From positions 1 to 64,000 of the forward strand of contig JBGVKZ010000045.1 in assembly GCA_045124055.1 (NCBI GenBank): a DNA stretch of 64,000 nucleotides, written 5' to 3'. The notes below the pieces were generated by a model. That model saw only the letters and a list, made by a program, of their open reading frames with translations, ran no database searches and was not told the origin of the DNA. Below, piece after piece: positions 15,899-24,283 of this stretch; position 1 is the stretch's first letter; the number at the start of each line of letters is the position of its first letter. The position numbers were made by a program, and so were the translations under genes. The DNA is from CALZKI01 sp045124055. GTDB taxonomy: Bacteria; Bacillota; Clostridia; Lachnospirales; Lachnospiraceae.

Positions 15899-16103
15899 AT
15901 AAACAATTTACATAGATTATTCCTAAAGTAATTGTTCCTACAAAAGAAGTAATGCAACACTAATTTGAATTAGGTCATTACAGTACAATCAGTACAACAG
16001 ATGAGAGGAAAAGTTACAGCAGAGAAAACAGGAGGTACGGGCCCTTGGAAAGTACAGTAGGGTAGCGGGTGTTGATCGTAAAGAAGATTGGCACCCGCTT
16101 TTT
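15899..16103 (+). ncRNA. Structured noncoding RNA of about 205 nt, possibly a raiA-motif RNA
   Basis: A near-consensus promoter drives a stretch without a reading frame that ends in a GC-rich terminator: GCGGGTG (16065) pairs with CACCCGC (16092), then five T. Inside are a stem AACAATTTAC/GTAATTGTT (15903-15936), a stem GTAATG/CATTAC enclosing CTAATT/AATTAG (15950-15977), and a conserved-looking GC-rich segment GGAGGTACGGGCCC (16031-16044). The length and isolated position match abundant Clostridial structured RNAs. The raiA-motif class (about 200 nt) is my best guess. It lacks the hallmarks I would expect of SRP RNA or tmRNA. Class assignment is tentative; existence of a discrete RNA is well supported. 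Confidence 0.65.
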
Positions 16104-16225
16104 CCGTGTACATTACCATTTTTTAGCGAAATATGTCTGACAAAATCCGAAATTTATGTGGAAAAAAAGCGATAAATAGTATATATTAAGAGTGTTGCAT
16201 AAGGATTGCAAATTACGGAGGATAT

Positions 16226-17545
16226 ATGAGTACAAACGAAACACAAGATATCAATCGGGAAAAACGAAGAAAAAGACGAGTTCGTAATCGTTTTTTATCT
16301 ATTATGGTAGTGGTATTATTGGTAGCTGTTATTGCAGGTCTTGGTGGACTTGGATATATGAAACTTTCTGGTTTGAAGCAATCCAAAGACCATGATGATA
16401 AGGTGACAGAAAAATTAGAGGAGTTAACTGGCGATGAAACAGAAATACCGGTTATTTCTGAACCGGATACAACCGTGTCAGCTCCACAGGTAGACCCATT
16501 GGAAGAGACCTTAAAGGCACAGATTGCAGAAATGACAGTGGAAGAAAAAGTAGCAGGAATGTTTTTTGTTACGCCGGAATCTATCACAGGTGTCAGTGTA
16601 GCTGTTCAGGCAGGAAATGGAACAAAAGAGGCTTTAGATAAGTTCCCAGTGGGTGGAATTATTTATTTTAAGAAAAATATCCAGTCAGAAGAACAGATAA
16701 AGGAAATGCTGGCAAACACATCAAGTTATAGTACAAATCGTATTTTCCTTGGTGTAAATGAAGAAGGCGGAAACGTAAGCAGTGTTTCTTCTAAATTAGA
16801 TGTAACGAAAATAGATAATGCAGCAACTCTTGGAAAAAATGAAACAACAGATGCGACCTATGAAGCAGGTAAGACGGTTGGAACCTATTTGCAGGAGTTA
16901 GGCTTTAATGTAAATTTTGCTCCAGTGGCGGATGTAAAGACAGATAGTGGCAATACATTGCTTGGTGACAGGAGCTTTGGTAGTGATGCCGGTGTAGTAG
17001 CAAATCATGTGGCGGCTATGGTTAAGGGAATAGAAGAAACGGGAATTAGTGCCTGCGTAAAAGGATTTCCGGGTATCGGTAGTGCCAATAAAGACCCGGA
17101 AGATGGCCTTTCTATTACAGAGAGAACTTTGGATGAGATGAGAAGTACAGAGTTTGAAGGATTTAAGGCAGCTATTACAGAAAATGCAGATTTTATTATG
17201 GTAAGTAATGTGGCGGCACCAGCATTGACTGGGGGAGAGTATATCCCAAGTTGTTTGTCAAAAGATGTGGTAAACGGCGTTTTGAGAGAAGAATTGGGAT
17301 ATGAAGGTATTATTATTACTTCACCATTAAATGAGGTAGCGGTTACAGACTATTATACATCTGGTGATGCGGCAGTTATGGCAGTATCGGCAGGTGCAGA
17401 TATGATTTTGATGCCAGATAACTTTGAAGAAGCCTATTATGCACTTTTGGCAGCCGTTTTAAATAATACAATTTCGGAAGATAGAATTGATGAATCGCTG
17501 CTTAGAATCTATAAAGTAAAGTATGCAGATATGCTTGTGGAATAG
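16226..17545 (+). CDS. Membrane-anchored glycoside hydrolase family 3 protein lacking catalytic residues
   Basis: A 439-residue protein. A basic cytoplasmic tail (residues 1-20) and one membrane span (about 24-46) precede a linker and a GH3 (NagZ-like) barrel starting near residue 95. The fold landmarks are clear: PVGGIIYFKKN, GVNEEGG, FAPVADVKTD and RSFGSD. The catalytic sites are not. Where NagZ enzymes have the KHFPGHG...DSH loop, this has KGFPGIG...DPE (residues 279-292), and the nucleophile Asp is replaced by Ser366 in IITSPLN. It is probably a cell-surface pseudoenzyme, perhaps binding peptidoglycan. GGAGG precedes the ATG. Confidence 0.8.
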   Translation: MSTNETQDINREKRRKRRVRNRFLSIMVVVLLVAVIAGLGGLGYMKLSGLKQSKDHDDKVTEKLEELTGDETEIPVISEPDTTVSAPQVDPLEETLKAQIAEMTVEEKVAGMFFVTPESITGVSVAVQAGNGTKEALDKFPVGGIIYFKKNIQSEEQIKEMLANTSSYSTNRIFLGVNEEGGNVSSVSSKLDVTKIDNAATLGKNETTDATYEAGKTVGTYLQELGFNVNFAPVADVKTDSGNTLLGDRSFGSDAGVVANHVAAMVKGIEETGISACVKGFPGIGSANKDPEDGLSITERTLDEMRSTEFEGFKAAITENADFIMVSNVAAPALTGGEYIPSCLSKDVVNGVLREELGYEGIIITSPLNEVAVTDYYTSGDAAVMAVSAGADMILMPDNFEEAYYALLAAVLNNTISEDRIDESLLRIYKVKYADMLVE

Positions 17546-17582
17546 AAAAATGAAAAAAGTTTAAAAAATTTTAAAAAAGTTG

Positions 17583-17611
17583 TTGACAAGATGATACAAC
17601 ATATATATAAT
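17583..17611 (+). promoter_or_regulatory. tRNA-Gly promoter
   Basis: TTGACA (17583-17588), 17 bases, TATAAT (17606-17611): a full consensus promoter 37 bases before the tRNA. A small hairpin (CTTGG/CCAAG with GCTGT/ACAGC inside, 17616-17644) occupies the 5' leader. Confidence 0.85.
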
Positions 17612-17648
17612 AATCCTTGGTCGCTGTGATAAACAGCTTCCAAGATAC

Positions 17649-17720
<72 letters not shown>

Positions 17721-17729
17721 CTTTTAAAG

Positions 17730-17767
17730 AGTTTCAGGTTAGCATATGCTGGCTTGGGGCTTTTTTT
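17730..17767 (+). terminator. Terminator after tRNA-Gly
   Basis: AGTTTCAGGTTAGC pairs with GCTGGCTTGGGGCT, using several G-T wobble pairs, and is followed by seven T residues. Confidence 0.75.
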
Positions 17768-17822
17768 GTTTTACAGATATGTTTGGATATGGTATATTAA
17801 GACATAATGATTGAGGTGGCAT

Positions 17823-19640
17823 ATGAGTAGTTTTTGTGGATTTACAGGAAAAGGTGAAAATACCATATTACAAAATATGTTAGAGAGTATGAAACATGAT
17901 TCCACCTATGAATCTGCCTGTTTTAGTGATGGATTTATCCATTTGGGGTTTGTGCCATATAGACAAAGAGAGAAGGATAATATCGGTCACAATGCAAATT
18001 TTACGAAATGGGTAATGGTTGATACGGCATACAACCATGAAATGTATACTCCACAAAATATCTTAAAGGCCTATGAAGAAAAAGGGATTTCTTTTGTCAA
18101 GGAATTAGAAGGTGCCTTTGCCATTGCTTTGTGGGACGGAACCTATAAAAAACTATATTTGATAAGAGACAGATATGGTGCAAGGCCGCTTTTTTATACG
18201 AAAATAAAGGATGGAATCGTTTTTGGAAGTGAACTGACCACCATTCTTTTCCATAATGGTGTAGAAAGACGTTTGAACTTATCTGCATTGTACCAGTACT
18301 TGTCCTATCAAAGTATTTTATTACCAAACACAGCGTATGAAGATATTTTTCATATTTCGGCAGGTTCTTATGTGACTTATGCGGACGGAAAAATAGAAGA
18401 AATATGCTACTCTAAATTGCCTTTCGGTGAGTGTGTAGAGGATAGCTATGAAGATGCGGTTCAAAAGCTGACGGGTCTTCTTGAAACCTCTGTTTCTGAG
18501 TGTGTCGATGAAGAAATGGGCGTGTTCTTAAGCGGCGGAGTGGATTCTTCGTTGTTAACGGCTTTAGCTGGCGAAAAGAAAACTAAGGGACAAATAAGAT
18601 ATGCTTTCTGTTTAGAGCCGCATACGGAAAAAGAGAGTATCCATAGAAAACAGGAAGATGTGAAGTTTTCAAAACAGATAGCGGATAAGTATGGAATGCA
18701 ATTCTATCTATGGCAAATGAATGCAGAAGATTGCAGGGATTGGGTGGATAGAGTGCTGACAAGTTTTGGGCAACCATTTTCCGGTACGATGTCAGGGTAT
18801 TTTTTGGCAAATAAGGTAAAACATATTTGCAACAATATTATGACGGGAGATGGAGCAGATGAATTGTTTGGCGGGTATGGATACCACTCTGTACTGTTGC
18901 CTTTAGAAAAATATATTTCCTGTAAAAAACAGGGGCTTTCACTTTATGGCAGAGAAAAGGAATTTGTACCTTATGAAAGTCAGATGCAGTATTTGGATAA
19001 TCTGTGTCATTATGCAGGAGAAGATGACACGCTGGTGTATTATAGACTGTTACAAATGGGCGATGCCGAAAAGGAAATTTTTCTTAATCCGGATGCCTTT
19101 GGAAAGTTTGTAGAAGAAAAATATACTTTGAAAGACTTGGTTTATAAATCATCTAAATTAAAAAGTCAGGGCAGGCTAAATAGATGTCTTGAAAGAGATT
19201 TTCTCTATACATTGCCGGGGCATACTTTATTATATGCCGATACTCTTTCCAGAAATGCCGGGGTGCATATCAAAATGCCGTACATAAATGATGCTTTGAC
19301 GAATTACGTGGCGACTTTGCCACAAGAATATAAAATGAGAGATGGGCAGATAAAAGCTATATTAAAGTCCGTCGCCAAGAACTTTTTACCACAAGAACTT
19401 ATTATGAGGAGAAAGGAGCCGTTCTCTTTACCGATTAACGAGTGGCTAAAAAAGGATTTAAAAGAATATGTGACGGATATTTTATCGCCGGCTTCTGTAA
19501 AAAAGCACGGGTTACTAAATGAAGTTTGCGTAGAATATGCGTTAAAGGAATTTTATTCACAGCCTGAGAAGAAGGCATATTATGGGGCAATGATTTGGTC
19601 AATGGCAATGTTGGAACGATGGTTTTCACTATATATGTAA
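17823..19640 (+). CDS. asnB: Asparagine synthase (glutamine-hydrolysing)
   Basis: A 605-residue class II amidotransferase. The N-terminal glutaminase domain contains LIRDRYGARPLFY and the VFGSELTTIL segment. The synthetase domain has the pyrophosphatase loop SGGVDSS (residues about 237-243) and GDGADELFGGYGYH. Start ATG 17823 follows GAGGTGG. The expected nucleophile cysteine is at position 5 (MSSFCGF) instead of position 2, so either three extra residues are removed after translation or the glutaminase is altered. A GGDEF/EAL gene follows after 11 bases and is probably cotranscribed. Confidence 0.9.
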   Translation: MSSFCGFTGKGENTILQNMLESMKHDSTYESACFSDGFIHLGFVPYRQREKDNIGHNANFTKWVMVDTAYNHEMYTPQNILKAYEEKGISFVKELEGAFAIALWDGTYKKLYLIRDRYGARPLFYTKIKDGIVFGSELTTILFHNGVERRLNLSALYQYLSYQSILLPNTAYEDIFHISAGSYVTYADGKIEEICYSKLPFGECVEDSYEDAVQKLTGLLETSVSECVDEEMGVFLSGGVDSSLLTALAGEKKTKGQIRYAFCLEPHTEKESIHRKQEDVKFSKQIADKYGMQFYLWQMNAEDCRDWVDRVLTSFGQPFSGTMSGYFLANKVKHICNNIMTGDGADELFGGYGYHSVLLPLEKYISCKKQGLSLYGREKEFVPYESQMQYLDNLCHYAGEDDTLVYYRLLQMGDAEKEIFLNPDAFGKFVEEKYTLKDLVYKSSKLKSQGRLNRCLERDFLYTLPGHTLLYADTLSRNAGVHIKMPYINDALTNYVATLPQEYKMRDGQIKAILKSVAKNFLPQELIMRRKEPFSLPINEWLKKDLKEYVTDILSPASVKKHGLLNEVCVEYALKEFYSQPEKKAYYGAMIWSMAMLERWFSLYM

Positions 19641-19651
19641 GGAGAAAAAAC

Positions 19652-20929
19652 ATGGTAACAGATAAAATTACAGGTTTATACCACTATGATGATTATAAAG
19701 AACAGTCTCAGAAACTGTTAAAAAGACTGGATTTTCAATGTCTTGTAGCGGTTATGAATATTGTAAATTTTAAATACATCAATGAGCATTATGGATTTGA
19801 AACAGGAGATATGGTGCTAAAGAAGGTAGCCTCAGATTTTTACCAGAAAAGCGACAGATATGCCATTGGCTGTAGAATTCATTCTGATAGATTTGCCTTT
19901 CTGGGTAGAGCAGAAACGGTTCATCACGGTATGCTAAAGGCAGAGCTGGAAAAGGAACTGAAAAAGTTTTCTCGTCTTGTAGCAGAAGAAATGGGAATTG
20001 TGGATTTGCGGTTTAATATGGGTGTCTATGTGCTCAATGACCATAACGAAAGCATTTCAGAATGTTTGGATAAGGCGGAAGTTGCCAGAAAAAAGAACGT
20101 AGAAGAATATCAGGAATATGTGACGATTTATGATAGCATTATGCAGGACGAATACAGAGAGAAAAATGATGTATTGTATGCGTTCCAGAATGCTGTGAAA
20201 AATAAAGAAATCAAGCTTCAGCTTCAGCCGGTTAAAAACGTGGTCAATAATACGTGGCAGGAAGCGGAAGTTTTGACAAGATTAATTGGTGCGAAGGAAA
20301 ATTTGATTTCACCAGGAGTTTTTATGCCATATCTTGAGAAAAATGGTATGATGAGTGAATTAGATTGTGTTGTCGTGGAAAAAAGCTGTGAACTTCTTAG
20401 AAAATGGATAGATGACAAAAAGAAACCATTACCCATTAATATCAATATTTCTGGTCGAGATATTACAGAAGATATCATATACAATCGTTTAGTAAAAACG
20501 GTAAAACAATATGAGATAGAACCTTCTTTAATTGGACTAGAAATTAAAGAAAGTGCCTTATTCGAAGATGGTGATACAGTGAAAAAGAGAATCAACGAAC
20601 TTCGCGGGGAAGGATTCCGTGTTTGTATGGACGATTTTGGTTCAGGATATACATCTATTACAGATTTGGCGAACTTACCTGTGGATATGATAAAATTTGC
20701 GATTCCATTTGTGCATAACTGTATCGGCTCTAAAAAAGGAACGACCATGTTAAAGGGACTGATAGGTATTTTCCATAAAATCGACATACCTTGCGTCTGT
20801 AAAGGTATTGAGAATATGTTACAGGAACGTTTGGTAAGAGAATGTGGCTGCCAGATGTCTCAAGGAGATGTACTGGAAGCCGCAATGGATATAGAAAAAT
20901 TTGAAAAGAGATTTATTTATAAGGAATAG
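19652..20929 (+). CDS. Degenerate GGDEF-EAL protein
   Basis: A 425-residue cytoplasmic protein with two domains. The GGDEF-like part (about 1-165) has HSDRF (residues 77-81) in place of GGDEF, so cyclase activity is unlikely. The EAL-like part (about 180-425) has EVL (206-208) for EAL and keeps LEIKES and MDDFGSGYTSI, but changes the usual EGVE motif to KGIE (Lys384) and loses the Asp of the KID motif. It may bind cyclic di-GMP or another partner without turning it over. AAGGAGAAAAAAC precedes ATG 19652, and the gene sits directly behind asnB. There are no membrane or sensor segments. Confidence 0.85.
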   Translation: MVTDKITGLYHYDDYKEQSQKLLKRLDFQCLVAVMNIVNFKYINEHYGFETGDMVLKKVASDFYQKSDRYAIGCRIHSDRFAFLGRAETVHHGMLKAELEKELKKFSRLVAEEMGIVDLRFNMGVYVLNDHNESISECLDKAEVARKKNVEEYQEYVTIYDSIMQDEYREKNDVLYAFQNAVKNKEIKLQLQPVKNVVNNTWQEAEVLTRLIGAKENLISPGVFMPYLEKNGMMSELDCVVVEKSCELLRKWIDDKKKPLPININISGRDITEDIIYNRLVKTVKQYEIEPSLIGLEIKESALFEDGDTVKKRINELRGEGFRVCMDDFGSGYTSITDLANLPVDMIKFAIPFVHNCIGSKKGTTMLKGLIGIFHKIDIPCVCKGIENMLQERLVRECGCQMSQGDVLEAAMDIEKFEKRFIYKE

Positions 20930-20941
20930 AATATGGATGCG

Positions 20942-20979
20942 AAAAAAGTGTCTTTTTACTGAAAAGGGCACTTTTTTCT
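20942..20979 (+). terminator. Terminator after the GGDEF/EAL gene
   Basis: AAAAAAGTGTCTTTT pairs with AAAAGGGCACTTTTTT (one mismatch), followed by a pyrimidine tract. Confidence 0.7.
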
Positions 20980-21048
20980 TTTTAATTTGTATGTCACAAA
21001 TATTGACAAAAGATGTAAAAATATGTTACATTAGGAATGGAGGTTTTT

Positions 21049-21645
21049 ATGGTGGTAGAAATGTTAAAAAAGCGATATGCCCCCTGTGAGCCTATTGTTT
21101 TGAATGATATGAAATGGCTAAAGTTAGGACCTGATGCAAAAAGGCAGATGTTCAAAAGACTTTCGGATAAGGGAATTTTGAACAGATATATAAATGGCGT
21201 TTACTATTTTCCGGGAAAAGAGAGAGAACCTTCGTTAGAGAAGGTTTTAAAGCGTATGTACTTAGAAGATGATAAAGAAAGCTATGGTTATTACGCAGGT
21301 TGTCTTTTGGGAAAGAAGATTGGGGTCACGAAGAAAGTAGATGAATATCCGATTATTGTAACCAATAAAGAAAATTCCAGAGGAAGATTTCGTCAAATAG
21401 GAGAGAAGAAGGTATATCTGCGAAAACCTTATATAAAAATAAATAGGGACAATGTTAAGGCAGCAGCAGTGCTTGATTTTATTAGGGAGTGGGAGTTGTA
21501 TTCGGATTTATCCGAAGAAAGCACCTTTTCCTACATTAGAAAATATATGAAAAAAGAGAAAATAAGCAGACAGATTTTTAATGAAGTGGCGATAGGGTAT
21601 CCAAGCAGGGTATCTGCAATGATTTTAAAACATGGATTGATGTAA
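21049..21645 (+). CDS. AbiEi/DUF6088-like winged-helix protein
   Basis: A 198-residue protein resembling the antitoxin half of type IV (AbiE) toxin-antitoxin systems. There is an N-terminal winged helix with KRLSDKGILNRYINGVYYFP (about residues 32-55), then the YGYYAGCLLGKKIGVT segment and IIVTNKENSRGR typical of this group. Start 21049 has GGAGG 5 bases upstream; the ATG at 21037 overlaps that site. No nucleotidyltransferase toxin of the AbiEii type follows. Instead an 85-residue gene starts 15 bases downstream. It may be a solitary regulator or half of an unusual pair. Confidence 0.65.
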   Translation: MVVEMLKKRYAPCEPIVLNDMKWLKLGPDAKRQMFKRLSDKGILNRYINGVYYFPGKEREPSLEKVLKRMYLEDDKESYGYYAGCLLGKKIGVTKKVDEYPIIVTNKENSRGRFRQIGEKKVYLRKPYIKINRDNVKAAAVLDFIREWELYSDLSEESTFSYIRKYMKKEKISRQIFNEVAIGYPSRVSAMILKHGLM

Positions 21646-21660
21646 GCTTTTGGAGGTTTT

Positions 21661-21918
21661 ATGTTTGGTAAGAAAAAATGGCAAAAAGAAATTCCAGTTT
21701 GTGAAGTAAGAGGACAGAGAGCATATGATAATCTGGTTAGAACCTTTTCTAATCAGGATATTTACTTTCATATTAAGGAAAATAAGGCATCATGGCTGGA
21801 AAAGAAGTTATTTTCCCTAAGAGATTACAGCACAGTATTTGTGTGCGAAAGACAAGGTATGATGGCAAGAGAATTGCTTAGAAGAAGCCGTATCAGAGGA
21901 GTGAAACTGGTTTCTTAA
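21661..21918 (+). CDS. 85-residue basic protein next to the AbiEi-like gene, unknown
   Basis: A small basic protein (MFGKKKWQKEIPVCEV at the start, ELLRRSRIRGVKLVS at the end) without membrane segments or a motif I recognise. TTTGGAGG lies before the ATG, and the gap to the AbiEi-like gene is only 15 bases, so the two form a unit. It is far too short to be an AbiEii nucleotidyltransferase. A candidate partner, nucleic-acid binding or toxic, but this is inference from position and charge. Confidence 0.6.
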   Translation: MFGKKKWQKEIPVCEVRGQRAYDNLVRTFSNQDIYFHIKENKASWLEKKLFSLRDYSTVFVCERQGMMARELLRRSRIRGVKLVS

Positions 21919-22047
21919 TTCGGATTTGCCGATTTGTGATGTGGCTAATTTAATAAAGCCGGTTTGTGTATACATTTTTATGATTTTGTGTTATAATACC
22001 TTCCGATAAAAATGATTGTGATTAGGAATCGAATAAGAGGTGTTACT

Positions 22048-22497
22048 ATGCAATTATATGATTATAGTAGTTTTTTGTCTGTAAATGGCGTTGATACAAG
22101 TTCCTATTATGATAGCCTTGAAACGAATGATACTACCCAAATTGACAGCACAGAACAATTTGAGAGTGTGTTAAAAAATTATATTTCAAAAGATTATATA
22201 ACGGAGCTGAATCAGAAAGCCCTTGAAGTAGAGTCTACACAAGAAGGTGAGACAAATTCTAATTATTTAAGCGATTTGTCTGAGAGTATGATGAGTACCA
22301 GTAGTGGACGTAAGGTAATCGCTTCTATGATTGAAAATCAGATTATGGGTATTGTAACAGGAAATGTAGACGAAGATTCCAATGATACTTTACAGTCGCT
22401 TCTTCTTGGAACAGAAGGCGAAAATACATTAAGTAGCATTGAAGAGACTTTGTTATCTTTACAAACCGATGAAAAGACTAAAGAAACTGAGCAATAA
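22048..22497 (+). CDS. Acidic 149-residue protein, unknown
   Basis: A Ser/Thr/Glu-rich acidic protein starting MQLYDYSSFLSVNG. There is a helical stretch in the middle (SMMSTSSGRKVIASMIENQIMGIV) and a low-complexity acidic C-terminus. No signal peptide, membrane span or cysteine is present. ATG 22048 has AAGAGGTG upstream; an in-frame ATG at 22012 lacks a ribosome site. A TATAAT box (21992-21997) with TATACA 17 bases before it may be the promoter. It starts a compact run of genes leading to metH. Confidence 0.6.
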   Translation: MQLYDYSSFLSVNGVDTSSYYDSLETNDTTQIDSTEQFESVLKNYISKDYITELNQKALEVESTQEGETNSNYLSDLSESMMSTSSGRKVIASMIENQIMGIVTGNVDEDSNDTLQSLLLGTEGENTLSSIEETLLSLQTDEKTKETEQ

Positions 22498-22519
22498 GAT
22501 AAGAAAATGAGGTAAAAGA

Positions 22520-23362
22520 ATGAGAATTAAAATTTCATCAGACAGTACATGTGATTTGAATAAGGCATATATTGAAGAAAACGATATTGGAATTATGCCA
22601 CTTTTTGTAGTGAAAGACGGTGAAAGTTTCAAGGATGGTTTGGAAATTACACCGGATGTCATTTTTGCACACGTAAATGCGGGAGGAGACCTTTGTACGA
22701 CCTCCGCTGCTAATGTAAATGATTATATGGAATTGTTTGAAGAATATAAAAAAGAGTATGATGCTGTGATTCATATCAACATTGGTTCTGGATTTTCTAG
22801 TTGTCACCAGAATGCTTCTCTTGCAGCCGAGGAGTTTGACAATGTGTATGTTGTAGACTCGATGAATTTATCCACAGGTCATGGACTTGTAGTGGTTGAA
22901 GCTGTTAAACGAGTAAAACAGGGTATGGAAGCAGAGAAAATCTATGAGGAATTAAAAGACCTTGTCCCACGTGTAGAAGCAAGTTTTGTATTAGATAGAT
23001 TAGATTATATGGTAAAAGGTGGAAGATGTTCTGCGGTAGCGGCTCTTGGAGCTTCTCTTTTACAGTTAAAGCCTTGTATCGAGGTAGTTGATGGTAAAAT
23101 GGGTGTCTGCAAAAAGTATAGAGGTTCTTATGAAAAGGCACTTGGCAATTATGTGAAAGACCGTTTGATGAACCGCGAGGACATTGATACAGAAAGAATC
23201 TTTGTTACTCATACAGAAACTCCACAGGAAGTGGTAGAATCTGTGAAAAAGGTAGTCGATGAATATAAAGACTTTGAAATTGTGGAAGAAACTGTTGCAG
23301 GTTGTACTGTTTCTTGTCACTGTGGACCAAATACTTTGGGAGTTTTATTTATCAGAAAATAA
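22520..23362 (+). CDS. DegV family fatty-acid-binding protein (second copy)
   Basis: A 280-residue DegV protein opening with KISSDSTCDL. It also shows LCTTSAANVNDYM, NIGSGFSSCHQNA, VYVVDSMNLSTGHG and the MVKGGRCSAV loop, all typical of fatty-acid-binding FakB-like proteins. It is a more canonical member than the copy at 4965 and the two are clearly divergent. It lies 23 bases after the acidic protein gene and 19 before a radical SAM gene. Confidence 0.88.
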   Translation: MRIKISSDSTCDLNKAYIEENDIGIMPLFVVKDGESFKDGLEITPDVIFAHVNAGGDLCTTSAANVNDYMELFEEYKKEYDAVIHINIGSGFSSCHQNASLAAEEFDNVYVVDSMNLSTGHGLVVVEAVKRVKQGMEAEKIYEELKDLVPRVEASFVLDRLDYMVKGGRCSAVAALGASLLQLKPCIEVVDGKMGVCKKYRGSYEKALGNYVKDRLMNREDIDTERIFVTHTETPQEVVESVKKVVDEYKDFEIVEETVAGCTVSCHCGPNTLGVLFIRK

Positions 23363-23380
23363 TACTTAAAGGAAATAGAT

Positions 23381-24277
23381 ATGGATACGGAAAAGTTATG
23401 TAATTTGTGTCCGAGAGAATGTAACGTAGATAGGGGACTTGGCAAAACTGGTTTTTGCAAAGTCCCTAATCAAATTAAGGTATCACGTGCTGCCCTTCAT
23501 TTCTGGGAAGAACCTTGCATATCGGGGGAGGAAGGTAGTGGAACTGTTTTTTTCTCGGGGTGCAATTTGCGTTGTGTATATTGCCAGAATAGAAAGATAG
23601 CAGAAGGTGTCTATGGAAAAGAAATTACAGTAGACAGGCTGGCTGCTATTTTTTTAGAATTACAGGAAAAAGGTGCAAATAATATCAATCTGGTAACACC
23701 ATCGCACTATGTTTTACAAATTCGGAAAGCACTGGATATGGCAAAGGAGAAAGGCTTGAAGCTTCCGATTGTATACAATTCCAGTGCTTATGAAAAGGTA
23801 GAAACGCTACAATTACTGAAAGGCTATGTGGATATTTATCTGCCGGATTTTAAGTATATGAGCAGTGCGTTGAGTGGGAAATATTCCAGTGCACCGAATT
23901 ATAGCAAAATAGCCAAAGAGGCTATTAGGGAAATGGCGTCACAGGTGGGAGAAGCTCAGTTTGATGATAGAGGCATTATGACAAGAGGTGTCATTGTAAG
24001 GCATCTTGTTTTACCTGGTTATATAGAAGATTCAAAAAAAATAATTAAGTATTTACACAATGCGTATGGAAATAGTATATTTATAAGTGTTCTTAATCAG
24101 TTTACGCCACTGGGCGATTTGGAGAACTATCCGGAAATCAATCGGAAGTTGACTGAAAGGGAATATGATGAGGTCGTGGATTTTGCCATAGAAATTGGTG
24201 TAGAAAATGGCTTTATTCAGGAAGGGGATACGGCAGAGGAGAGCTTTATTCCAAGCTTTGAAGGGGAAGGAGTATAA
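23381..24277 (+). CDS. Radical SAM protein, pyruvate formate-lyase activase-like (PflX type)
   Basis: A 298-residue radical SAM enzyme. An N-terminal cysteine set (CNLCPRECNVDRGLGKTGFC) may hold an extra metal site. The radical SAM cluster motif is FSGCNLRCVYCQN at about residues 58-70. The INLVTPSHY and VDIYLPDFKYMS segments place it in the PflX-like group whose substrates are mostly unknown. No glycyl-radical enzyme gene lies nearby. Ribosome site AAAGGAAA; close spacing on both sides indicates an operon. Confidence 0.85.
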   Translation: MDTEKLCNLCPRECNVDRGLGKTGFCKVPNQIKVSRAALHFWEEPCISGEEGSGTVFFSGCNLRCVYCQNRKIAEGVYGKEITVDRLAAIFLELQEKGANNINLVTPSHYVLQIRKALDMAKEKGLKLPIVYNSSAYEKVETLQLLKGYVDIYLPDFKYMSSALSGKYSSAPNYSKIAKEAIREMASQVGEAQFDDRGIMTRGVIVRHLVLPGYIEDSKKIIKYLHNAYGNSIFISVLNQFTPLGDLENYPEINRKLTEREYDEVVDFAIEIGVENGFIQEGDTAEESFIPSFEGEGV

Positions 24278-24283
24278 AAGTTT

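Noticed and set aside
15899..16103. 6S RNA, SRP RNA or tmRNA identity for the structured RNA
   Set aside because: No pairing between the two ends as in 6S, no GGAAGCAGC-type SRP motif, and too short with no tag ORF for tmRNA.
20224..20787. 187-codon open frame antisense to the GGDEF/EAL gene
   Set aside because: Low-complexity translation and full overlap with a gene of clear homology.
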